Assembly: GCF_030848805.1 (NCBI RefSeq)
Contig: NC_092367.1
Coordinates: forward strand, 4,247,019 to 4,311,018
Length of the DNA stretch: 64,000 bases
Source: Temnothorax longispinosus
Lineage: Eukaryota; Arthropoda; Insecta; Hymenoptera; Formicidae
Direction of reading: 5' to 3'
Shown here: positions 1 to 11,966 of the stretch, piece after piece
Position numbering within the stretch: the first letter of the stretch is position 1
How the letters are laid out: every line of letters begins with the position of its first letter
Notes under the pieces: generated by a model
Databases searched by the model: none
Seen by the model: the letters and a program-made list of their open reading frames with translations, nothing else
Told to the model about the DNA's origin: nothing
Translations under genes and position numbers: made by a program

Positions 1-1827
1 AAATCTTACTTTCCCTCATCCTATGGAAACAACCATGAACACACAACAGCTGACTGAAGCAGTTGACAGCATGCTTCAAAATCAATTGGAACAAGGTGAG
101 TTCAAATAAAATTTTGTAAGAAAGAGAATTAGTATTGTTCAAATATTGAAAGTTAAAGGTAATTTAATGTACTGATAATGTATCACGCGTTAGTTAAGAA
201 AACAAATTAGTGTTTGAATAATAACGTAGAAGCCGACGTTCTATTGACTTTGTACGATTTTTTAAGTTTCCCGCGAGCGCGCATAAATATAGTTATTATT
301 ATACTGGTAAGTAAGGTAAATAACTTATTGTTCCATTATTGATTTTGTCACCTCGATAAATTGTATCTAACTGGGCAGAGGTGTATTACGAAATGTAATA
401 TAAATTATTTCTCTAAAAATTCCAATACAACATCAATGAATTCTTTTTCACAGATTCGTGTACTCTCGACGAACACAAGATCACGACTTTTGATAAGCGG
501 ACCTTCCCTGTGACAATGGGGGCTGTTAAGCACGTGATGCTGACCACGTATCCGCAACAGGATCCCGATAATCGCAATCAAATGACTATTCCGGAAAAAA
601 TGAGAGCGGCTATCTTAGCTGAGGATGGGGACTATGGCACCAAAAGCGTCACTGTATACCTGGGCAACCATGAAGTTCAACTGTATAAATATAATAATCA
701 TCTTCAAGTTAAAGTTGGCGGACAGGTAGTTGAGGTATCACAGTACAAAAGCTATCAAGGCATCCAAAATGGTGAAGTCATTTATGAAATCTTCGAACTA
801 CCGGACGGATCGATCGCATTCAACTCGGACATATATTTAATCCACGTCGTGTACAACGGAGAATATGTTCAAATAAGGGTGAGTAAAAATATGAAACAAA
901 CTAGTAAAAATATATCAAGTCACTCACAATAATGCAGAAAGCGTAATGAAAACTAAAATAAATTTACAAAAAAAAAATATTCTCGATTTTAAAGTATCTT
1001 TAGTTTCAACGTGAAAATCTTGAAATGAGATTATGTTGCGTTAAACGAAAAAAACTTGCTTGAATAAAGCCATTTATATAGTTCAACCAAGAAAAAAGAG
1101 TTGAAATTCTTAATAAGAAGATTATAGATTGTTGCGTATGTAAGTCTTCATTTGACACTTCTCTTTTTCTGTGCAGGTATCCGATCAGTATCGCAATAAC
1201 ATACGCGGTCTTTGCGGCAACTACGACCGCAACCCCAGCAACGATTTCCTCACTCCTCAGAACTGCATCTTGATGAAGCCCGAAGAATTTGCCGCTACGT
1301 ACGCTTTGCTTCAGGAGAATAGCCAAGGACCCGTCGTGGAAAACAAACGGAAAGCTGAACAAGCGCAGTGCTATGAGTTACCATCGGGACGTCATCTTAT
1401 GAGAAACGTTATCAGCGACAAAGAAGCCGGAAGACAGTCGACAGAGGGCAAAAATTGGGGCTATCATCACGAGAATCGCATGAGAGTACATGGACAAAAC
1501 CGCGCTCGAGATAACAAACAAAGTCCGGAGGTAGATGGCAGACCAGACGATTTTCAAGTGGGACAAAACATTATCTATCGCACAAAGGTCGTTGAAGAGG
1601 GTGACGAGCTTTGTTTCACCACCAGTCCTGTGCCAACATGCCGCGAGGGTACCGTGCCCGTGGAAAGAAAATTAAAGAAATATCCCCTTTATTGCCAGAT
1701 GAGGAATGAAGAATCTACATCGCTAAAACAAAGAGTCGAGAATGGCGCTAATCCAGATTTGTCCCGGAAGCCTGCCACCAAGTCGCACGTTTTCCAAGCT
1801 CCGCAAGGCGCTTGCAGCGCTGCGTAA
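1..1827 (+). CDS. Vg: Vitellogenin, upstream tandem copy (3' end only)
   Basis: This is the C-terminal part of a yolk-precursor lipoprotein that is secreted from fat body and taken up by oocytes; the rest lies left of the window. Three exons are visible: 1-95, 454-878 and 1177-1827 (stop 1825-1827). All junctions are GT-AG, and phases (1, then 0) match the complete copy downstream. Exon 454-878 plus the start of the last exon form a von Willebrand factor D (VWD) region, ending in the GLCGNYD motif typical of insect vitellogenins. The last exon encodes 216 residues, including a long C-terminal extension with cysteines in QNC, QAQC, ELC, PTC, LYC and GAC contexts. Oddities: the VWD cysteine found in the downstream copy (GNCWH) is GAVKH here, ENCQGP is ENSQGP, and DGER is NGEY. 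Identity as vitellogenin is sure; whether this copy still works in yolk is open. Confidence 0.93.
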
Positions 1828-1957
1828 TCCGGCAATACCGAAGTGATATACCGATCATGCATATACTTAATTGAAACAACTTCTTCCTTTTTTTATTTTT
1901 TCTTTTTATAAAAGGCTGCAAATATGTGCTTTTAGTAATTTTAGTAGTGTAAGCAAG

Positions 1958-1963
1958 AATAAA
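1958..1963 (+). terminator. Poly(A) signal of the upstream vitellogenin
   Basis: A canonical AATAAA lies about 130 bases after the stop codon of the upstream vitellogenin copy, in AT-rich DNA. It fits a short 3' UTR. Confidence 0.55.
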
Positions 1964-4360
1964 GTTGAATATTTTCAACATAATTATTAGTTGTATTCTT
2001 TTTGGCATATCTAAGCCACTCGAAATCGACATAATCGATTTAATATCAGCATTAATTAAGATCGTTATTAACTTTCATACCAGTAATCATCGCCTTTATC
2101 AGAACAACCGTTAAACCTTTATTTCAATCTCTCTAGATGTACATATAGTCAAAAACTATTCGTAAAACTAAGATTAAGCTGAAGTAAAGGCAAACGAGTT
2201 TTGATTATCACGTCTTTCTTGTTATCTCAACTAATTATCTCGACTATCAAGATGCTTCGCATTCCGTTTCTACGGTCGTGAAGATTCCCGAATGTTCTAG
2301 AAAACCTAAAGCATAAAACCTTGTAATCCCGCAGCTTCACGACCAGTCGCTAATAGTAGTATCACGGTCTCGTATCGCAGCGTTCACAGTTATAAAGTGC
2401 TTACTTTGCTCGCTTTCTATCTCGGAGTTGCTTTGCGCAGCGTGGCCTCCGCGAGTTTGCAGTGCATTTGCGTGTAACGTATTTTAAAAAACTGTGCATA
2501 TGCATATAATATAAATATTCATATATTTTATATTGACCGTGTAATAAAAACTACAATTTATCGCGAAGTTCATTGTCGTCTCTGCATCCGTTTTCTACTT
2601 TTCTCGCCGTATTTGCGCCATAAACACGATCATCACACAGCTCTCAATTGAATTGATTGGAAAAGTAGAAGTTCTATATGGGCTATTCGAGATATAGCTA
2701 TAAATATATGAGTTAAGTAGGTTGGTTGCTCAAATCAATATAATAAAAATTAGTTCAAATTTATGGAGGATATTCGTCTATGAGAATCTGTCGTTTATGC
2801 CAAAGTTGAAGACAACTGTCTGCATGGTTGTCGAGTAATTAATTATAGTCGCGTCGCGTAAATGAGTCACGGTCAGTCCGTACTTGGTGCAAGACACTAC
2901 CGTGTCTCTTGATTGAAGTTATAATGCTCTTATCTCTCTCTTGTACACGGGCGACATAGCAAAAAGTTACGACACCTGTAATGTAACTCTCGAAAGCATA
3001 TTAAAAATGATAAGAATTTAATGAAAATATTTTTACGAAAACTGAAATGATTTGTCTACGTTATCAAGAAATTGTAAAAATAAAATAGCATATTGCCACA
3101 TTTCAATGTGGATAGTAACGTATTTGAGTTTTAATTGTGCAAACAACGATTATACAAACAACGACAAAAACCTTAAGAAACAGCTAATCAAATGTTTTCC
3201 ACATGTTTATTTGTTAAAACCTGTTTATTTTACGCGACGAAAATCTATAGGCTTTCTCCTGCCGTGCCACCTGCCCCGCACGTAACGGCAACCGACCTCC
3301 TTATCAAAAGAAAAATAGACGTTAATGAATAAATGTATTAGTTTGCATTTAGATTTTTCTTCCATGTTGTAATAGCAAATTTTTTGAAGAAACGAGTGAC
3401 AATTTAAAAATTACAGTTACAAGTCCATTTTATCGATAGTTTTATATAATTCCGTTGCATATGTAAACACCTACTAAAATATTTATATTTATATTAACAA
3501 AATTTCGTTGCTTATAAAAATAATGGATAATTTTCTATTATTCTTTCCCTTTGAAAAGCTGACAGCTTATAGAGAGACCTGAGAGACAAAATCTTGTCCT
3601 ATTTTTAATAATTGACCATGTTTTATTAGAAAAGTCAAAAATATGGCTAGTAAACGATGTAAAACTGTTCAGTAATTAATTCACAAAGTAAAACAGTAAT
3701 AATCATTATGCAAATATTCTCTTGAAATATAATAGACTATAGAGACATTCACATATTAAAAGATTATCAGTGACCTATTATGAACCTATGCAGTATCTTG
3801 TTATTTATTGACTAAATAACGGGAATTTGATATATGTTAGGGAAACACGTCTGCAAAAGATTACAAATGTTATGATCTGAAAATTCTAAGAAATTTATAT
3901 AAAAAATCGATAAAACATATAAACATCAACCGCTTAAATTTTAAGCATACTAAGCATAATTTGTAATATAAATTAATTTCTTTCTAATTTTTACCACAAG
4001 TATGTCGTGTAAAAAATTATATGAATTTTAGGACTTTCCAATATTGTGAACAGCATCTCTTGATTAATTCTTGATTATATCTCGATATCGAGCCATTATT
4101 ATCATAATAAATTTTAATTAGTTCTAATAGGGATTGTAAAGTAAATTATTAATAAATACGGATACCTATTGTTGGATAATTGGTAAACTGAATCATATAT
4201 GTTTTTAGGCGAAGTCATTGCTCTGCTGGAAAATATAAAGTGTGTCACGATCTCGTCTTCAATTTTCCAAGTATACATTATGGCGAATTACTCTCAATCA
4301 CACTCGATTACACTACGGATGCTCCAAGTGCAATTTTAGTGTGTACAAGGTTAAAATAAT
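1964..4360. other. Intergenic spacer between the two vitellogenin genes
   Basis: About 2.4 kb of AT-rich DNA separates the tandem genes. Short open frames here (for example 3052-3285) lack splice sites and family motifs. I see no further vitellogenin exon or internal gene. The stretch at about 2,330-2,470 is more GC-rich but has no recognisable content. Confidence 0.6.
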
Positions 4361-4364
4361 TTAT

Positions 4365-4494
4365 CACGTGTCACGGAACAATACAGTTTTAAGTTCAAGT
4401 TGGAATCTAAATCAATGTAACATCGCGTCGCGCAGGTCAAGCTGACATGACACACGAAGCGTATATAAATCCGATTAAGAAGCGGGAGCTCCCA
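4365..4494 (+). promoter_or_regulatory. Core promoter of the downstream vitellogenin: E-box, nuclear-receptor-like palindrome, TATA box
   Basis: A TATATAA box at 4462-4468 sits 57 bases before the start codon at 4525, so transcription would begin near 4492. Just upstream, at 4434-4448, AGGTCA and TGACAT face each other across a 3-base spacer. This is one mismatch from an inverted AGGTCA/TGACCT repeat of the nuclear-receptor type. A CACGTG E-box lies at 4365-4370. Insect vitellogenins are known to be controlled by juvenile hormone (through bHLH-PAS factors) and ecdysteroids (through nuclear receptors). That these particular motifs are used is inference. Confidence 0.55.
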
Positions 4495-4524
4495 TTTTGC
4501 ATCTGGCACTATCCACGTAATATC

Positions 4525-7500
4525 ATGTGGTTGTATCTGACATTTCTCCTAATCAGTAAGTAAACGTCAATATCATAAATACCTAATGTTAATTTCTACA
4601 AAAATTGTACGATAACGTCATTTCTCTCGTCTTTTGTGTAATGCGCGTCTAAAAGAATTTTGTGTTTAATGCGTGTCTAAAAGAATTTTTATTATTGCGT
4701 GGTAAAGTGATTATATTGTGAAATTTGAAACTTCTATGTATTATTTTTCTTTTTAATTACTATAATTTATTCAAACTTATGGAAGTTCATCCTCTTTTAA
4801 TACAGTACTACAAATTTCTTATTCATAAAATTAATAATATAACATATTAATTTGTATAAAATTTAATAACCTACAGATATGATTAAAATATATGTGTGAA
4901 AATAGAGAAATAAGAATTTTTATAAAAATACTATTGTAAATGAAGAAGTTGAGCAAGAAATATTTCACAGAAATAATTTGTTGATAATATAAAACTACAA
5001 CAAAAATTTTAAAAGAAACAATAAGTATTGTATACAAATTGTATACGCACAAAAAAGTATTAATCTAAACATGCTAATTATTACAAGAAACAGATTAGTA
5101 GATACACAGTGTGCAAGGGATTTTAAGCTTATATACATATGCAAATAAAATAAACAATATAATAAAATTTTGTATTCATTTTTCATCATTTATTTCTTTA
5201 CATAAACTACATATATTTTATTTACTAAAATATGCTTATAAAAAATGACGGCTTTTTCTCTCGGTAGTTGGATCAGCCGTAGCCGATCATCAACATGCTT
5301 GGGAAACTGGAAACGAATATCACTTTCTTATACAAAGCCATACATTGACGGTCTTAGACAAGCTAGCTAATCAGTTCTCTGGGGTTTATATAAAGGGTGG
5401 TCTCACGATTCAGGTGAAATCGTCAGACACACTGCAGGCTGTGGTTTCCCACACGCAGTATGCGCCCGTGCACAAAGTAATTCCGGAAGGTTGGAATGAC
5501 GCTGAGGTCAACAACCTTAAACTTCAGAAGCTTTCCATGTCGGAAAAGCCCTTCGAGATCAAGCTCAAGAACGGAGTGATCCAAGATGTATTGGTCGATC
5601 AAGATGTCCCTACTTGGGAGGTGAATTTGCTGAAGAGTATCGTGAGTCAGCTGCAGATTGACATTCGGGGCGAGAATGTGATAGGGGGCAGGGGCACTCA
5701 AGAGCCCGACGATAACCAGCCCTTCGGTACATTTAAAGTCATGGAGGACTCTGTCGGCGGCAAGTGCGAGGTTCTTTACGATATTATGCCACTGTCTTTA
5801 AATACTCTCTTCAAGACGCCAGAATTAGTACCTTTTCCAAATCTCCGCAACGGTGAGATTCTTATCGATATTACGAAGACGAAAAATTACACTAGATGCG
5901 AGCAGCGAATGGCTTATCGTTCTGGTATCGTCGGTAAAGTGAACTGGGGACCGGAATCTAACGATGGACTTCTTTCGGTGAGTTGGATTTTGATTGATAA
6001 CTGTCATAACACTTGAGCTGATAAAATCTTGTATGATTGAGAATTATATGAAGAAAGAGATTTGGCGAAATTCTTTCGAATGTTGTTATTTCTATACATA
6101 CGCTCTTCTATACATAATTAAAATAAAAACGCACACATAGCTAAAAGAGTGAAACTTATTTTTGCGATCGTATATTTGTTACAGAGATTATCTACGAGTC
6201 GTATTATCATCTCGGGCAACCTGACACGTTTTACTATTCAATCGTCCGTGACGGCAAACAATATATTCGTCAGCTCTAAAATTCAGGATACGTACTCCGG
6301 CGCTGTCTTCGTTACAGTAAACTTAACTTTGGACAGAATGAGCGAGATTTCCAACCTCATGCCCGTGTCCAACAATCTCGTATCAACCGGAAACTTAGTG
6401 TACACTTACAACGATCCGTTCTCTAGCCAGCACATACCGAGTGTCAGTCGAGGTCCCTTAGCGGCTCGGTCGTCCGAGAACCGCGGTTCTGACAGTTCTA
6501 GTGAGGAAAGTCACATCAACGATGACATCAATGGCAGTTCTTTAAGTAATTCGAGCTCCAACAATGAAGAGCGCGACTTGCAACCAAAATTAGCCGACGC
6601 TCCGAAGAGTCCAATATTGCCTTTTTTCTTCGGAGACAAAGACAAGAGCCTCGTGAAGGATGAAGAAAATTCTGCTGCGGCCCGCCTGATTATTTGGATA
6701 GCCAGTAAACTGGAGAATTTCCCTGATGATATGTTGCGGAAGCCATTCACAGATATCTTAGAGCAATTCACAATTCTGGTCAGATTGATCCGTACCATGG
6801 ATGTCGAGCAGATAACTGAACTAGAGAACGTATTGTCCGAGTTGCTCCGCGATTATAACATATCTTTTACTAAAGAATACCAGAAATTATACAACCAAAC
6901 CGCATGGGATGTCTTTCGCAACGCCGTTACAGAGGCCGGAACTGGGCCTGCTCTCATCACCATCAAAAACTGGATAATAAACAAGAAACTCGGGAGCATG
7001 CAAGCGGCAGATATCATTCCGAGAATTCCCAAAGTCGCACTTACACCTACGGCTGAATATATCAATGCGTTTTTCGTAAGTATTTATTATATTAATATTT
7101 AATATATGTATATTAAAACAATATGTAAGAAATCAGAAGATCTTTAATCTTTCAAATCTATCATCATTCAAATATTTTGTACCAGCAATTACGACTTACA
7201 TGCAATATTCAACTTCTGTGTAGGAACTGATCACTGATGAACAAGTAAAAAAACAGAGATTTTTGAACACAACCGCACCTTTGTCATTTGCCGAATTGGT
7301 CCGTTACAGTCAAAACAATAAGTCATCTATCTACTATTCTATGTACGGTGTCGGTCGTACTGTCTCCAAACATGACAATGCACTTCTGGAAACTTATATT
7401 CCATATATGGCCACTCAATTGAGAGAAGCCATCAATGAAAGCGACAGTCTTCGAATACAAACGTACATTATGGCGTTGGGTAATTTTGGTCATCCAAAAG

Positions 7501-10500
7501 TACTCTCCGTCTTTGAGCCGTATCTGGAGGGCACGTTGCCGGTATCCAAATTCCAACGTTTGATGATGGTCATCACGTTAAACAGATTAGGCGAAAACTT
7601 TCCGAGAGTCGCCAGATCCGTCGCCTACAAGATCTACGTGAATACGATGGAGGCATACGAGTTACGTTGTGCAGCTGTCTACGTCATAATGAAGACCAAT
7701 CCACCTATGAGCATGTTGCAGCGAATGGCGGAATTCACTAATCAGGATGAAGATCATCACGTAAATTCTGCCGTCAAGACTAGCATAGAGATGCTTGCTG
7801 ATTTAAAACAACCGGAGTTCCAATCTCTCGCTAACAAGGCGCGTATCGCTAGAAAGCTATTGAATCCTCGCATTTATGAAAATGACTCTCAAAGCATCTT
7901 TCAGAAAGTGATTTACGCTTATCTAAATGTTGATCAAACAACTATTGTCCAGACAATTGGTAGCGTGGACAACAATATTCCTAAAGGTGTATATTTTGAT
8001 ATACATCAATCTTTCGGTGGCTTCACTTTACCTCCCTCAAAACTAATGTATACAGTGTCACACATCAGAGAATTGCTATCAGATATGTGGTACCAGAAGA
8101 CCGGGTTAAAAAATACAGGAAAGAAATCGATTATTGAAGAGACTATTGAGAAGCTTGGTATTAAGCCCGATAATCCGGAACAGTTCGAAGGAAATGTTTT
8201 CATTGACAGTATACTCTCTTCAAGCTTCTATCCCCTCGACAATAATACGTTTAACGAAATGCTCGATAGTAAGTAATCTAAAATTTATTTCAATTCTTAT
8301 GGAAAAATACTACAGAAAGATCTGAAAGACTACTGTAGTTGTGAAAAAAGTACTCGAAATTATAGTCAATATTACGATAATTGCTATATTTTTGCTATAG
8401 TTTTGTGTGCTTTTTTGGCAACTACAGTAGCTTCTTCCATAAAGGAAGGATTTCTTTCATTGCTTTCGACATTGCCAGCAATAACAATAAATAATAAATA
8501 ATTATTACTATTGTTGTATTACAGCGTGGGGAAGGTATCTCGAATCGCTCAAGACAGCCTCAGATTTTGAATCCAGAAACATAAATTACCTCTACCAATA
8601 CGACATGACGCTGGGATTCCCGACTGAAAGCGGCCTGCCGTTTATGTATACCTTAACGATACCGAAATTAGGGAGAATTAGCAGCGGAAAAGCTCTCACA
8701 GATAAAAATGCATCTTTAGAACTAACAGTGGCGGGCCATTTACTATCAAGCGAAAAGCTCCAGAGCAGAATTGGTTTCGTAACGCCTTTCGAGCATAGGC
8801 ACTACATTGCCGGTATCGATATAAACACACAAATCTTCATACCAGCCGGTTTAAGTGTCAAAAAATCGGAAAAAAGAAATAAATATCAGATTGAAATACA
8901 TCCCCGCGAATATTATCGATACGGCACCGGGCATATGGCGATTCACCATAGCGTCGTTCCTTATACCGCAAGCCCCATCGTTCTGTCTCATATGCCTGTT
9001 CCCTCCAGCAATGACACGCGCCTGGTGAACACGAAGGAACCGCAAGAAATAGAATTCGCGCTAGGCAGTGCGATCTTCGCGGCAAGAAGTGATCAATTTG
9101 ACACTGAAACCTCGAAGAAAATGGGAATTGAAGCCCTTGGCGACATTGCTAAGGTATTTAGGAATAGTGGCGCTCATTACAGAAAATTCGACTTAATCGT
9201 GTATCTCACGGAAGCGCAAGTAAACATAACTCTCGATGGTTCAGAGACGTTTGACTTCGACAGTTCAGAGGCAACAATTCCTGCAACAGTTGACAAACAG
9301 CCGGAAAGCGAGGCGAGAAAAGCACAATTCCTAAAGGAAGTCAGCAAAGATGTCAAATCTGCCGTCAATTATGTTTACGACCTAAGTATTCTTACTGAGG
9401 ATAATCAACACGTTCTCACTCTCGCTGGGGCAACCAGCCGCATAAATGACAAGCATCAGGTCCTTTTATATTGGAATATCCAATCGCCAAGCGACGGAGA
9501 AGTCTTCCTGGAGTTTTGCACCATTGGATACCATCAGTCATCACGCAGCGTTCCTCTAAACTTTAACAAGGCGACCGAACAGATGCCGAAGTCTGAATTT
9601 AAAGCTGAGATGCGAGATAACGAAAAGACGATCAGACTCAAAGGAAATTGGACTCGTACAGACGATGCCAAGCGGATGGCAATGACATCCGAGATAGTCG
9701 AGAACTGTCAGCAAGAGATTAAAAAAGGCAACATTTGGACGCCAACTTGTAAGCGAGCCAGCGATTTAGTCAATCGGAAAGATCATTTTATGATGACAAT
9801 AGACACGGACTCGGAGCAAATCTATACGCTTGCCAACAAAATCATCCTTTTCATCAAGATGTTTGTTTCCAAAGGAAATATGGAGATGCCATTCTGGGGA
9901 AGTGCTAACGAGAACACTATCGATATGGAGATAAAAATGCAGCCCGATAACAATGATGCGAAAATTTCCTTGCGCACTTCGAAAATGGACGTTGAGTTCT
10001 CTTTGAAAGACATTTCCAACAGAGAATTCAATATCTCAAACATTCTCGACGAAGACACAGACGGATGTAAGTTATAGAGTTTTGTAAAAAATAATATTTG
10101 ATAGTAAACATCGTAAGTAAAAATTTACCGCTCTGACGTCATATCGGGTGTTATGAAAACAAGATAACATTCGAATCGTTATAGCGACAACTGATGATTT
10201 TATTTTATAATCACGATCATATTCGACCTTTTAAGGTTTTCTTAACTTATTATTGTTGAGAATAATATACAAAATGTCTTGTGAAATATTACATAAATTA
10301 TTTATATAATATATATACATAACATTAGAATTGACTATAGCATTAAAATAACATGAGGCTTTTTTTGCAGCTGTGTGCGTTCTGGACAAAACTCAAGCTG
10401 TTACTTTTGACGAAAAGGTCTATCCCTTGAAATTGGGGAACTGTTGGCACGTGATGACGACCACTTATCCAAAAGGGAGTCCTTTTAATACCGAAAAACT

Positions 10501-11185
10501 TATGGATATTCCGATATATTTGAGGGTGATGATTCTGGCACGAGAAATGGATGATGGCAGCAAACAGATCCGGATAATATTAGATGAACAAGAAATTTAT
10601 CTGAAGAAATCGGGTGATGATCTCGAAGCTACGGTTAACGGTCGGGTAGTTGACATCTCGGGTGATAAAACCCACCAAGAAAACACCTTCGAAATCTATC
10701 GACTGGACGGAATGATCGCAATTTTCTCGAGCGAACATGAGATCTACGCTGTGTATGACGGCGAACGTATCCTACTGCATGTAAGTAAGAAAATAAAGCA
10801 AGTTGTGCATACCATAAAATAGACTACACTTAGTATAATTATGACTGCACTTGGTATAAATTAAAATTAAATATAATGAAATATATATATCTGTTGTTAG
10901 TCGTCCTTCAAATATCTCAATTCCGTACGCGGTCTTTGCGGCAACTACGACTTGCGTTCCGACAACGATTTCATCGTTCCTAAAAATTGCATTGTGACGA
11001 AGCCTGAAGAATTCGTCGCCACATATGCCCTAACTGAGGAGAATTGTCAAGGACCCGCTTTGCAGAATAAACAAAAAGCCGAACAATCCACGTGCATTTC
11101 GAGGTTGCCTCGCCCGAGCGACGTCATTAGTGATAGAGAAGCGGGAAGGTCTCCGAACAAGAACAGAAGATGGAGCTATCATTAA
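4525..11185 (+). CDS. Vg: Vitellogenin, complete downstream tandem copy (7 exons)
   Basis: Large lipid-transfer-family yolk precursor, secreted into haemolymph and taken up by oocytes. Exons: 4525-4555, 5268-5977, 6185-7075, 7224-8268, 8525-10066, 10371-10780, 10901-11185. Each junction is GT-AG with matching phase, giving 1,638 codons including the stop. The tiny first exon starts a signal peptide (MWLYLTFLLIIGSAVA, about 16 residues). Residues about 20-330 are the N-terminal beta-barrel. A Ser/Asn/Glu linker (about 335-378) is the polyserine tract typical of insect vitellogenins. The helical domain and lipid-cavity sheets follow through exons 3-5. Exons 6-7 are the VWD region, with DGER and, 18 residues on, GLCGNYD (cysteine near 1556). 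Seven exons are also usual in bees. The protein is short for the family (about 1,770 residues in honeybee) because the last exon stops after 94 residues, where the upstream copy has 216. Confidence 0.95.
4634..4690 (+). repeat. Two-copy tandem duplication in vitellogenin intron 1
   Basis: A unit of about 28 bases is repeated twice head to tail. Each copy carries the core of an ATGCG(C/T)GTCTAAAAGAATTT string, with a few differences between copies. It lies about 80 bases inside the first intron. Confidence 0.75.
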
Positions 11186-11327
11186 GATAACTACTAATAT
11201 GTTTGTGAAAAGCAATAATCGTATTGTTTCATTATCAGAGCCTGCAAGAGTTGTAAACCTACGGAATAAAAGTGAAAAGTACCCATTTTATTACGCATAT
11301 AATAAAAAAGGTTTTCCTCCAATTTAA
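11186..11327 (+). pseudogene. Decayed remnant of the vitellogenin C-terminal extension
   Basis: Directly after the premature stop of the downstream vitellogenin, the sequence still resembles the C-terminal coding region of the upstream copy. Around the stop, the upstream copy reads TGG GGC TAT CAT CAC where this copy reads TGG AGC TAT CAT TAA. Further on, in another frame, KSEKYPFYYAYNKK (about 11270-11310) matches KLKKYPLYCQMRNEE of the upstream copy (about 1668-1712). The cysteines have been lost (PTCREG corresponds to PARVV, and LYC to FYY). I read this as a former coding extension now in the 3' UTR. It could be rescued only by an unseen splice. Confidence 0.65.
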
Positions 11328-11472
11328 GCGCAGAAACAAGCAAAAATTGGACCGAAGAAACTATCTTCAAGTCGGAAACTTTCAATGTTGTTATATTCTT
11401 TATTTTATATTTATCTAAATTTTTATAAATATGTACGTGCTATTTTGCTATTTATAATTATATGTGATTAAT

Positions 11473-11478
11473 AATAAA
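11473..11478 (+). terminator. Candidate poly(A) signal of the downstream vitellogenin
   Basis: AATAAA occurs about 290 bases after the stop. Another AATAAA lies at 11265-11270, inside the decayed C-terminal remnant. Which one is used cannot be told from sequence. Confidence 0.4.
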
Positions 11479-11966
11479 CTTATGTGTTTTCAAAATGTTA
11501 TTTTAATAATTTTGTTTCTTTTCTCAAATACGACATATAATCAAGTAGATTAGAAATTAAAAAATAAGAGATTACAACTATTTCTAAATTTATATATTTA
11601 AATTTAGATTAAAAACGAAATTAGATTTTGCGCAATAAATATTTTTGTTTAAACTTATGTTAGACTTTTCCTGCTTGTCTGAATATAAATTTTTAAAAGA
11701 TAAGATTATGGATTGGACAAATTAAGCGAAACTGATTCAATTGGCAGTCCATTTTGTTAATAGCTTCATATAATTTGTTCGGTTGCATATATGTGAGATT
11801 TTGATGAAAGCACTTTCCGGAATATTTATTTTTTTGCTGATGGCCTAAACGTTTATTTTTTATCATAATTCTACTGTCCTCTTTGAAATGCTGATCTACA
11901 GAAAAAAAGACAATATTTTAATTAAAATTGTGAAACCGTGTGCTTTGTATAAAATATGAGATTAAT
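11479..11966. other. Intergenic AT-rich spacer
   Basis: This 490-base AT-rich gap lies between the convergent 3' ends of the vitellogenin gene (plus strand) and the SPATA17-like gene (minus strand). TTTATT strings here could serve as minus-strand poly(A) signals. No coding content is seen. Confidence 0.5.
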
